From Acidimicrobiia bacterium (GTDB taxonomy: Bacteria; Actinomycetota; Acidimicrobiia; Spongiisociales; ZC4RG35): a stretch of 39,155 nucleotides of DNA. The stretch is from NCBI GenBank assembly GCA_026989215.1, contig JALSJV010000324.1, positions 1 to 39,155 on the forward strand. The letters run 5' to 3'. The notes beneath the pieces are model-generated. The model saw nothing but the letters and a program-made list of their open reading frames with translations. It did no database searches and had not been told where the DNA came from. This document shows, one piece after another, positions 25,796-36,882 of the stretch. A program made the translations under genes and the position numbers. Every line of letters begins with the position of its first letter. The stretch's first letter is position 1.

Positions 25796-29755
<3,960 letters not shown>

Positions 29756-29779
29756 ACTCCGCCAACCGAATCGCGACCC

Positions 29780-29810
29780 ACGGAGAGCCATCCTCGGGAT
29801 GGCTCTCCGT
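29780..29810 (+). terminator. rpoBC terminator hairpin
   Basis: ACGGAGAGCCATCC and GGATGGCTCTCCGT form a perfect 14-base-pair stem with a TCG loop, starting 25 bases after the rpoC stop. No T-tract follows, as is common in GC-rich actinobacteria. Confidence 0.8.
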
Positions 29811-29835
29811 CGCGTCGGCAGGCCTCAGCGGTGAT

Positions 29836-29855
29836 CCCACCCCAGGAGGGGTGGG
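29836..29855. promoter_or_regulatory. G-tract palindrome resembling a CsoR-family operator
   Basis: CCCACCCC-AGGA-GGGGTGGG is a perfect 8+4+8 inverted repeat followed by AAAA. It spans the -35 region of the promoter for the YHS-nuo-like operon, where a bound repressor would block polymerase. The arrangement closely resembles the M. tuberculosis copper-responsive CsoR operator, whose core is CCCACCCC-CAGT-GGGGTGGG. The resemblance is from memory and by eye. It could also be a second stem of the rpoC terminator. Confidence 0.55.
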
Positions 29856-29867
29856 AAAACACGAGAG

Positions 29868-29876
29868 TGCTATGCT
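29868..29876 (+). promoter_or_regulatory. Extended -10 promoter of the YHS-nuo-like operon
   Basis: TGC-TATGCT is an extended -10 element with no good -35 box, its -35 position lying in the G-tract palindrome. Transcription would begin near 29883, with a leader of about 53 bases carrying AAGGGAG before the YHS start. Confidence 0.5.
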
Positions 29877-29935
29877 CATCGGAGGCGCCCGAAGGCGTCG
29901 TGCAGAGGAGAAGCGAGCGAGGGAAGGGAGTCCGT

Positions 29936-30082
29936 ATGGCGGTCAAGGATCCGGTCTGCGGCATGACCATCGAAGAGGACCACGCCGTCGGCACCAGCGA
30001 GTACAACGGCACGACCTACTACTTCTGCTCGAAGGACTGCAAAGAGGAGTTCGACGAGAACCCCGAAGACTACGCCGACTAG
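29936..30082 (+). CDS. YHS-domain protein
   Basis: A 48-residue protein that is a complete YHS domain. It opens with KDPVCGM and has the C-terminal element YFCSKDCKEEFDENPEDY, so the three metal-binding Cys are present (the CxxCx-type layout with Cys8, Cys31 and Cys35). YHS domains are metal-binding modules found alone or in copper and heavy-metal ATPases. It is too small for an enzyme; a metal chaperone or sensor role is possible. The ATG at 29936 follows AAGGGAG. Its stop is 33 bases before nuoA, so it is the likely first gene of the complex-I-like operon. Confidence 0.85.
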   Translation: MAVKDPVCGMTIEEDHAVGTSEYNGTTYYFCSKDCKEEFDENPEDYAD

Positions 30083-30115
30083 GGTCACCCCAGACGGCGA
30101 CAGGAGACGAGGGAC

Positions 30116-30469
30116 ATGGGAGGGCTGGGCGGCGCGCTGGTGGTCCTGCTGGCGGCGGCCGTCGCGGCCTTGGTGGCCCGGTGGCTGTCCACCGTCCTCG
30201 AGCCGACGACGCTCACGGTCCCCGAGCGCGTTCCCTTCGCGGGCGGCGTCCCGCCCGAGGTCCACGCGTGGAACCGGTACCACATCCGCTACTACGTGAT
30301 GGCGTTGTTGTTCCTCGCCTTCGACATGGAGATGGTCTTCATGTACCCGTGGGCCGTCGTCTTCGTGAAGGAGGGAATCGTCGCGCTCGTCGAGATGCTG
30401 ATGTTCATCCTCATCCTGGTGGTGGGGATGGTCTACACCTGGCGTGAGCGAGGGTTCACATGGGCCTGA
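30116..30469 (+). CDS. nuoA: Complex I-like membrane subunit A
   Basis: A 117-residue protein with three hydrophobic helices (about 5-25, 57-80, 83-107). The NuoA hallmark FDMEMVFMYPWAV retains Asp70 and Glu72, which belong to the proton path in complex I. The quinone-site loop between helices 1 and 2, canonically YECG, reads FAGG (41-44) so the conserved Glu and Cys are missing. AGGAGA and GAGGG lie before the ATG. It overlaps the next gene by 10 bases. Confidence 0.9.
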   Translation: MGGLGGALVVLLAAAVAALVARWLSTVLEPTTLTVPERVPFAGGVPPEVHAWNRYHIRYYVMALLFLAFDMEMVFMYPWAVVFVKEGIVALVEMLMFILILVVGMVYTWRERGFTWA

Positions 30470-31725
30470 GGGCCCTTCTGGGTCGGCTCGCCGCCGGGGC
30501 GGAGGTTCCCGTCTTCCCGGTGGTGGGCGGAGGGGCACGTTCCCAGATCCAGGATCTCCGGCTGCGGTCGGAGCTGATGCTCGTCGACAGCCCCCGCCAT
30601 GCCGCGGTGATGATCGTCGCCGGCTCGTTCCCCCCGGGCGAGGTCGAAGGTCTCCTCCAGGTCCACGACCAGCTCGCCCGACCCCGGCGCACGATCCGCT
30701 GGGGGGCCGAGCCGGTCCCCGGGCTCGACGACGCCCTCGTCGTCTCCGGAGACGAGAACCGGGTGGTCGCCGCCGCCGTCGACGCCTTCGTCGACCTCAT
30801 GACGGGCTCCGGGCCCGGTGAGCCGCCGTTGCTGCCCGACGTCGACCCGGTCGAGTGGCGCGGGGTGGGCCCGTACGGGCAGGGCGGAATGGGGATGACC
30901 GGAGGAACGCCCTACGGCCGTCCCATGGCCGAACGTGGTCCCGCCCGCGACGGCTTGGAGCTGGACCAGGTCCCCATCACCATCGGGCCTTGGCTCCCGA
31001 GCCTTCCCCCGGGACTCCGACTGCACGTCGTGTTGCAGGGCGACGTCATCCAAGCGCTCGAGGTCGGACCGGCGCCCCTCCGTCTCCTCGACCGGGTCGA
31101 CCCCTTCCGGCAGGCCCTCGTCGAGCCGGTCCCCATCGCAGAGCTCGAGCTGGCTCGGGCTCGGCACCATCTCCGCTGGATCGCCGAGGTGCTGCGGATC
31201 GTCGACCTGGCAGGTCTCTCCCGCAGGGCCCTCGTGCTCTCCCACCGGGCTCGGCCGGAGGCCGGGGCAGAGGTGCGGCGGCTCGAAGCCGCCATCGCCC
31301 GCAGCGGCCTCTTCGTGATGGCCCTCCGAGGCGTGGGGCGGATCTCCGACCTCCCGGTGGGGTGGGTGGCCCGTGCCGCAGGGTCCGCCGTCGACGCCCG
31401 CTCCGAGGACCCCGGCTATCGCTCGCTCGGGTTTCGGCCGGTCACCACCGAAGGCGCCGACGCCGCGGCCCGGGTCCGACAGCGGCTGGCCGAGACGGTG
31501 CAGTCCCTCGAGCTGGCCGCATCGGCGGGTGAGGCGCGGGCAGGTGGACACGGAGTGATGGAGGATCCTCGGGGGCGTCTGGAAGTGGGGAGCCCTCCGC
31601 CGGCGGCGACCCTGCTCGAGGCGCTCCCGGACGTGCTGGTCGGGCAGGAATGGGGAGACGCGGTGTCGATCGTCCACAGCCTCGACATCGACGTCGAAGC
31701 CGCCCTGAGGGAGGTCCCGGCATGA
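30460..31725 (+). CDS. Fused, cysteine-free NuoB/NuoD-like protein
   Basis: A 421-residue soluble protein. Residues about 20-115 resemble NuoB: LRSELMLVDSPRHAAVMIVAGSF parallels the NuoB ASPRQADLMIVAGT strand. A Gly/Met-rich linker with GMTGGTPYGRP (about 146-156) follows. Residues 165-421 resemble the NuoD/hydrogenase large-subunit fold: a GPWLPSLPPGLRL start, an ARHHLRWIAEVLRIVDLAGLS helix, and a terminal stretch with LEALPDVLVGQEWGDAVSIVHSLD. The protein has no cysteine, so it cannot bind the N2 iron-sulfur cluster or a metal. It therefore looks like a structural adaptor holding the membrane arm. It begins inside the nuoA end and overlaps nuoH by four bases. Confidence 0.8.
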   Translation: MGLRALLGRLAAGAEVPVFPVVGGGARSQIQDLRLRSELMLVDSPRHAAVMIVAGSFPPGEVEGLLQVHDQLARPRRTIRWGAEPVPGLDDALVVSGDENRVVAAAVDAFVDLMTGSGPGEPPLLPDVDPVEWRGVGPYGQGGMGMTGGTPYGRPMAERGPARDGLELDQVPITIGPWLPSLPPGLRLHVVLQGDVIQALEVGPAPLRLLDRVDPFRQALVEPVPIAELELARARHHLRWIAEVLRIVDLAGLSRRALVLSHRARPEAGAEVRRLEAAIARSGLFVMALRGVGRISDLPVGWVARAAGSAVDARSEDPGYRSLGFRPVTTEGADAAARVRQRLAETVQSLELAASAGEARAGGHGVMEDPRGRLEVGSPPPAATLLEALPDVLVGQEWGDAVSIVHSLDIDVEAALREVPA

Positions 31726-32630
31726 ACCCCGTGCAGGCGGTGCTCTTCATCGGCGTCGTCCTCGGCCTCGGGGCGTACCTCGTGGCGGTGCTCGACCGGG
31801 TCTTCGCCGGCGCTCCCGGGGGCCTGCGGAGCGGGCTGATGTGGCCGATCCGACGAACGGCGTTCCTGCTCGTGCAACGGCGGAGCGAGACCGAGCGGCC
31901 CGACGCCGAGGCCTGGGCCCTCGCGCCGGCGTTGTTGGCCGCCCTGGCGGCGGTGGGCCTCACCGCGGTGCCCTTCACCCCCTCCCTCGCCGTCGCCGAC
32001 GTCTCCGCCGGAATCGTGCTGTTCGGGGCGGCGATGATCATCGTCATGGTCGCCGTCTTCCTCCAGGGATGGTCCCCGAACTCGATCTTCCCCCTCATCG
32101 CCGCCTACCGGTTCGCGGCGATGGCGCTGTCCTTCGGGATCCCCTTCTCCCTCGTCGTCCTCACCACGGCCATCCCGGCCGAGTCGCTGTCGGTGGGCGC
32201 GGTCGTCGCCTCCCAGGAGGGACTCTGGAACGTGGTGCGACAGCCCCTGGGGCTGCCGGTCTACCTGGTCACCGGGGCGGCGGTGGCGTTCTGGGGTCCG
32301 TTCCGCATTCCGGAGGGGACCGACCTCGCCGGAGGTACCGCCCTCGAGGCTTCGGGTCCGACGTTGGCCGTGTGGCGGATCGCCCGGGCCGGGGTGTTGG
32401 TCACCCTCTCGGTGATGGGTGCGGCCATCTTCCTGGGCGGGCATCTCGGACCGGTGCTCCCCGGCTGGGCATGGACCAGCGTCAAATCGGTTGCGCTGCT
32501 GACCCTGTTCGTCTGGTCGGGGCACGCCTTCGCTCGGATGAGGGTGGAACGATTCGTCTGGTTCGGCTGGGTGATCCTGCTGCCGATCGCCCTCGTCGAC
32601 GTGTTCGCGTCGGGGATCGTGGCGTTATGA
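31722..32630 (+). CDS. nuoH: Complex I-like membrane subunit H
   Basis: A 302-residue polytopic protein. Recognisable NuoH elements are the PFRIPEG...LEASG segment (the canonical P-F-D-x-P-E-A ... E-Y-S-G loop), the NSIFPLIAAYRFAAMALSFGIP helix, and the closing RFVWFGWVILLPIAL. Several quinone-tunnel residues are changed: the Glu of the canonical ISYEIP helix is Gly139, and the charged KLLFKED-like segment after the first helix reads FLLVQRR. It is slightly shorter than typical NuoH (about 320-400). The ATG overlaps the upstream stop as ATGA, and its own stop overlaps nuoJ as ATGA. Confidence 0.85.
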   Translation: MNPVQAVLFIGVVLGLGAYLVAVLDRVFAGAPGGLRSGLMWPIRRTAFLLVQRRSETERPDAEAWALAPALLAALAAVGLTAVPFTPSLAVADVSAGIVLFGAAMIIVMVAVFLQGWSPNSIFPLIAAYRFAAMALSFGIPFSLVVLTTAIPAESLSVGAVVASQEGLWNVVRQPLGLPVYLVTGAAVAFWGPFRIPEGTDLAGGTALEASGPTLAVWRIARAGVLVTLSVMGAAIFLGGHLGPVLPGWAWTSVKSVALLTLFVWSGHAFARMRVERFVWFGWVILLPIALVDVFASGIVAL

Positions 32631-33187
32631 GCGCCCTGCAGACGTTCGGCATCGTGATCTTCGGCGTCGGCGCCGTCGTCAGCGGCTGGCTCGTCTTCCG
32701 GACCGACTCGATGGTGCGTGCCGCCTACTGGCTGATGGCGTCGTTCGTCGCCGTCGGGGCGATCCTCGTCACCCTCGACTCCCAGTTCCTGGGTCTCATC
32801 CTCATCCTGATGATGGCGGGGGAGATGACGATCATGGCGATCTTCATGGTCATGTTCATGATGAACCCGGCGGGCCTCAACCCGATGGTCATGGTCCATC
32901 AGCATCGCACGGCGATCGCCGCCGGCGTCGGCTCCTTCCTCCTCCTCGCCACGGTGGCGCTCGTCGCCGACTTCCCGGCGGATCCCGTCCCCCTCGGAGC
33001 CGACCCCACCGCCGAGCTGGGGTTCGAGCTCCTGGGACGCTCGATGCTGGTCTTCGAGTCGGCCGGGGTGGCCCTGCTCGCCGTGATGATCGGGGCGGTG
33101 GCCGTCGCCGGGAAGTGGGGGCGGTTCGGAGACGCGGACGCCGGATCGGTCGAGCCGGAGCTGGAGCCGGAGGAGGGCGGCTCGTGA
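32627..33187 (+). CDS. nuoJ: Complex I-like membrane subunit J
   Basis: A 186-residue protein with five hydrophobic helices and an acidic C-terminal tail (about 165-186). The third helix, which carries the pi-bulge central to complex I coupling, reads FLGLILILMMAGEMTIM; the canonical Tyr of VYVGA is Met63 and the Ala after Gly is Glu66, so a Tyr is lost and a buried acid gained. The MFMMNPAGLNPM stretch is Met-rich. It overlaps nuoH (ATGA) and nuoK (GTGA), indicating coupled translation. Confidence 0.85.
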   Translation: MSALQTFGIVIFGVGAVVSGWLVFRTDSMVRAAYWLMASFVAVGAILVTLDSQFLGLILILMMAGEMTIMAIFMVMFMMNPAGLNPMVMVHQHRTAIAAGVGSFLLLATVALVADFPADPVPLGADPTAELGFELLGRSMLVFESAGVALLAVMIGAVAVAGKWGRFGDADAGSVEPELEPEEGGS

Positions 33188-33486
33188 TCGAGGTCATCCT
33201 GCTGATCTCCGCCGCCATCTTCGGGGTCGGCGTCTACGGGGCCCTGAGCCAGCAGTCCTTCGTGATGATCATGATGGGCCTGGAGCTGATGATCAACGCC
33301 ACCGTCCTGGCGATCGTCGCCTTCTGGTGGGGGACGACGGGTGGGGATCCCCGGGGGCAGCTCCTCGTCGTCGTCGTGCTCGCCGTGATGGCGATCGAAG
33401 CGGCGATGGGCTTCGCCCTCGTCACCGCCGTGTATCGGGTGAGGAAGGCGGACATCACCGAGAAGCTGAAGCGGTTGCGCAACTGA
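33184..33486 (+). CDS. nuoK: Complex I-like membrane subunit K
   Basis: A 100-residue protein of three helices, the normal size for NuoK. Both buried glutamates of the proton path are present: Glu34 (MMGLELMINA) and Glu72 (MAIEAAMGFAL). It begins with GTG overlapping the nuoJ stop (GTGA) and ends on the A of the nuoL start (TGATG). NuoK is related to MrpC and retains the antiporter-type acid pair here. Confidence 0.9.
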   Translation: MIEVILLISAAIFGVGVYGALSQQSFVMIMMGLELMINATVLAIVAFWWGTTGGDPRGQLLVVVVLAVMAIEAAMGFALVTAVYRVRKADITEKLKRLRN

Positions 33487-35402
33487 TGGTGTGGTTGCCC
33501 GTCCTCGTCCCCGCCCTCGGCGGCGTTCTCGTCCTCCTCCTCCGGGGACGCCGCACCGCGCTCGGCCCCGCCGCCGGGACGGTCGCCGTCCTCACCGCCG
33601 GGGTGGGGCTGTGGGTGGCGGCGACCGAGGCGACCGGCTCGTGGACGTGGGGCGCGGGCATGGACCTCGGATTGGCCGCCGAGGGCCTCAGTCGTCTCAT
33701 GGTGGTGCTGGTCCCCACCATCGCGGCGGCCGTCGCGGTGTACGCCGCCGGTCATCTCGCCGACGACCCGGCCCTGGCCCGTCTGTTGGCCATGATCTTG
33801 GGGTTCGTCGCGGCGATGGAGCTGCTGGTGCTCGCCGCCGACTTCCTCACCCTCCTCGTCGCCTGGGAGCTGGTGGGCGCAGCCTCCTGGATCCTCATCG
33901 GCCACGAATGGAGGGACGCCGAACGGCCTCGATCGGCGCGGGAGGCCTTCGTCACCACCCGTTTCGGGGATCTGGGGCTCTACGTCGCCTCGGGCGCCGT
34001 CTTCGCCCTCACCGGAGGGTTTTTCTTCTCGGACCTGGAGGGGGTCGACGACCCGGTGCTCCTGGGCGTGGTCGCCGGCGGGGTCCTCCTCGCCGCCGCC
34101 GCCAAGTCGGCCCAGTTCCCCTTCTCGCCGTGGCTGTTCTCGGCCATGGCGGGTCCGACTCCGGTCTCGGCGCTGCTCCACTCCGCCACGATGGTGGCGG
34201 CCGGTGCCTATCTCCTCGCCCGACTCCAACCGTTCCTCCAACCGGTGCCGTGGTTCGCCCCGGCGGTCATCGGGATCGGTCTCGTCACCGCTCTGGCCGG
34301 CGGTCTCGTGGCGTTGGCGCAGCAGGATTTCAAGCGAGCCCTCGCCGGGTCGACGTCGGCGCAGTACGGGCTCATGTTGGTGGCGATCGGCGCCGGGTTC
34401 ACGGGCGCCGCCGCCGGTCAGCTCACCGCCCACGCCGCCTTCAAGTCCCTGCTCTTCCTCGGGGCGGGGGTCGCGCTCCATGCAGGGGGGACCCTGGACC
34501 TCTCCAAGCTCCGCCTCGGACGGGCCCTCCCCCGGGTGGCGACCCTGTTCGGGGTCGGCGCGTTGGCCCTCGCCGCCGTGCCGCCCCTGGGTGGAGCCTT
34601 CACCAAGGAGACGATCCTGGCGGCCGCGTTCCATGCGGGGGTGTGGGTGGGAGCGGGGGTCGCCGTCGCCGGGTTCCTCTCGGCCCTGTACGCCGGGCGC
34701 CTGCACCTCCTCGCCTATGGGCCGGGCGACCCGGAGGTCCGTGACGGTCCTCCCCGTCGAGCCGAGATGGGGGCGATGGCCTTTCTCGCCGCGCTCAGTC
34801 TCGGGCTCGGCCTCCTCTGGCTTCCGGGAGGGGATCGGATCATCGAGCGGGTCGCCGACGGTCTCCTCGCCGAAGGTGCTCGCTGGGAACTGGTGCTCTC
34901 CCTGGGGATGCTCGTCGTCGCCCTCGGGCTCCTCGCCGTGTGGTGGCGGCGGGGAACTCTCGTCTCCCTGGGTCTCCCCGACCGGCTGCGGGGGTTCGTC
35001 GCCGGTTGGTGGGGGCTCCCGACGGCGGCCCGGGCCGTCGTCGTGGAACCGGTGGTCGGGACGTCGCGGGGGTTGTCGTGGTTCGACTGGAGGGCCGTCG
35101 ACCGGGTGGTACGAGCCGTCGCCGCCTTCGCCCGGGCGCTCTCGGGGGCGTTGCGGAGGGCGGTCGAGCCGGTGGTGGACGGCTTCGTCCGCCTGGTGGC
35201 GGGCGGAACGCTCGCCTCGGCCGAGGTGTCCCGGACGATCGACGACGAGGGGGTGGACGGCGCCGTGGAAGGGGTGGCCGAAGGGATCGGTGTGGCCGGT
35301 GCCCGGAGCCGTCGGCTCCAGACGGGGATGTCACACCACTATTACACCATGCTCGTGATCGGAACCGTCGTGGCGATGATCGTCGCCGCACTCTGGAGGT
35401 AG
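33486..35402 (+). CDS. nuoL: Complex I-like antiporter subunit L
   Basis: A 638-residue antiporter-like subunit. Key residues are preserved: Glu128 in TM5 (VAWELVGAAS), Lys207 in TM7 (AAKSAQFPFSPWL) and a lysine of HAAFKSLLFL in TM12. The characteristic STSAQYGLM helix replaces the canonical STxSQLG with small changes. The C-terminal part (about 520-638) contains the amphipathic lateral helix and ends in a membrane helix with HHYYTM before it. It follows nuoK directly as TGATG, and nuoM starts four bases after its stop. Confidence 0.9.
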   Translation: MVWLPVLVPALGGVLVLLLRGRRTALGPAAGTVAVLTAGVGLWVAATEATGSWTWGAGMDLGLAAEGLSRLMVVLVPTIAAAVAVYAAGHLADDPALARLLAMILGFVAAMELLVLAADFLTLLVAWELVGAASWILIGHEWRDAERPRSAREAFVTTRFGDLGLYVASGAVFALTGGFFFSDLEGVDDPVLLGVVAGGVLLAAAAKSAQFPFSPWLFSAMAGPTPVSALLHSATMVAAGAYLLARLQPFLQPVPWFAPAVIGIGLVTALAGGLVALAQQDFKRALAGSTSAQYGLMLVAIGAGFTGAAAGQLTAHAAFKSLLFLGAGVALHAGGTLDLSKLRLGRALPRVATLFGVGALALAAVPPLGGAFTKETILAAAFHAGVWVGAGVAVAGFLSALYAGRLHLLAYGPGDPEVRDGPPRRAEMGAMAFLAALSLGLGLLWLPGGDRIIERVADGLLAEGARWELVLSLGMLVVALGLLAVWWRRGTLVSLGLPDRLRGFVAGWWGLPTAARAVVVEPVVGTSRGLSWFDWRAVDRVVRAVAAFARALSGALRRAVEPVVDGFVRLVAGGTLASAEVSRTIDDEGVDGAVEGVAEGIGVAGARSRRLQTGMSHHYYTMLVIGTVVAMIVAALWR

Positions 35403-35405
35403 TCG

Positions 35406-36881
35406 ATGCTGACCGTTGCCGTGTTCGTACCCCTCGCCGCCGCCGTCGCGCTCCTCGCACTTCCCAAGCGACGTGAAGCGTGGGCGAGGCCGACGGCGAT
35501 CGCGGTGAGCCTGGTCCCGCTGGCGGTCATGGTGATCGCCTGGATCAGGTTCCAGCTCGGCTCGGGTTTCCAGCTCGTGGAGTCGGTGCCGTGGATCCCG
35601 GCGTTGGGCATCACCTACAAGGTGGGGATCGACGGCCTCTCGCTGCCCCTGGCCGCCATGTCGGCGCTCCTCTTCACGATCTCGATGATCTACCCGGCCG
35701 ACCTGAGGGGGAAGGCCCGTCAGTACTTCGCCGCCTTCCTGTTCCTCGAGGCGATCTCCCTCGGGGTGTTCCTGTCCCTCGATCTCATCCTGTTCTTCGT
35801 CTTCTGGGATCTGAGCCTGGTCGGCATGTACTTCCTCATCGGAATCTGGGGGCACGGCGACGCCCAACGATCGGCCCTCAAGTTCTTCCTCTACACGCTG
35901 GTGGGCTCGCTGGCGCTGCTGCTGGGCATCCTCGGCATCTACCTCTCGACGCCGGACCGCACCTTCGACATGGTGGAGATCATCCGGACCAACCCGGTCC
36001 CCGCCACCGGGCTGGCATCGACGCTCATCTTCCTCGCCCTCGGTCTCGGATTCGCCGTGAAAACCCCCTTGGCGCCGTTCCACACCTGGCTGCCCCCCGC
36101 CCACGTCGACGCGCCGGCTCCCGCCTCCACGATCTTGGCCGGGGTGCTGCTGAAGATGGGGACCTACGGGTTCATCCGCCTCTCCCTGCAGATGATGCCC
36201 GAGACCTTCCAGCGCTTCGCCTTCCCCCTCGGTGTGTTGGCGGTGATCAGCATCCTCTACGGGGCGCTGGTGGCGATGGCCCAGACCAGCCTGAAGCGGC
36301 TCATCGCCTACACCAGCGTCAACCACATGGGGTACGTCATCCTCGGGGTCGCCGCCGCCGGCGCCATGATCGGACCGGAGTCGGCGAGGTCCCTGGCGCT
36401 GACCGGGGCCACGATCGAGATGGTCGCCCACGGCCTCATCACCGGTGCCCTCTTCCTCATCTCCGGCTCGATCCTGGCTCGGGGCGAGACCTACGAGATC
36501 GGCGCCTTCGGCGGGCTCGCCGCCCGATCTCCCAAGCTCGCCGGATTCACGATGCTCGCGGCCTTCGCCAGCCTGGGACTCCCCGGCCTGGCCGGATTCG
36601 TCGCCGAGTTCCAGATCTTCGCCGGCACCCTGGGCGTCTACCCGTGGCTCGCCGGTGTGGGCCTCCTCGGGATCGTGATCACCGCCGCCCTGTTCCTGCG
36701 GATGATCCAGCAGGTGTTCCTCGGTGAGCTGCCCCCTCGGTGGGAGGGATGGCGGGATCTGGGGAGGGCGGAGGTCGTCGCCCTGGTGCCGATCCTGGCC
36801 TTCGTCGTGATCATCGGTGTGGTGCCCGCCTGGCTGGTGGACGTGATCGACACCCTGAGTCGGAATCTGGTGGGGAGCTGA
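35406..36881 (+). CDS. nuoM: Complex I-like antiporter subunit M
   Basis: A 491-residue antiporter-like subunit of usual length. TM7 Lys219 (FAVKTPLAPFHTWLP) and the TM12 region (AHGLITGALFLISG) are conserved. The essential TM5 glutamate (E. coli Glu144, in FFxFWE) is replaced by Asp135 in FFVFWDLSLVGMYFLIG, a conservative change that shortens the acid. The YTSVNHMGYV helix is intact. It starts with ATG four bases after the nuoL stop. Confidence 0.92.
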   Translation: MLTVAVFVPLAAAVALLALPKRREAWARPTAIAVSLVPLAVMVIAWIRFQLGSGFQLVESVPWIPALGITYKVGIDGLSLPLAAMSALLFTISMIYPADLRGKARQYFAAFLFLEAISLGVFLSLDLILFFVFWDLSLVGMYFLIGIWGHGDAQRSALKFFLYTLVGSLALLLGILGIYLSTPDRTFDMVEIIRTNPVPATGLASTLIFLALGLGFAVKTPLAPFHTWLPPAHVDAPAPASTILAGVLLKMGTYGFIRLSLQMMPETFQRFAFPLGVLAVISILYGALVAMAQTSLKRLIAYTSVNHMGYVILGVAAAGAMIGPESARSLALTGATIEMVAHGLITGALFLISGSILARGETYEIGAFGGLAARSPKLAGFTMLAAFASLGLPGLAGFVAEFQIFAGTLGVYPWLAGVGLLGIVITAALFLRMIQQVFLGELPPRWEGWRDLGRAEVVALVPILAFVVIIGVVPAWLVDVIDTLSRNLVGS

Positions 36882-36882
36882 C

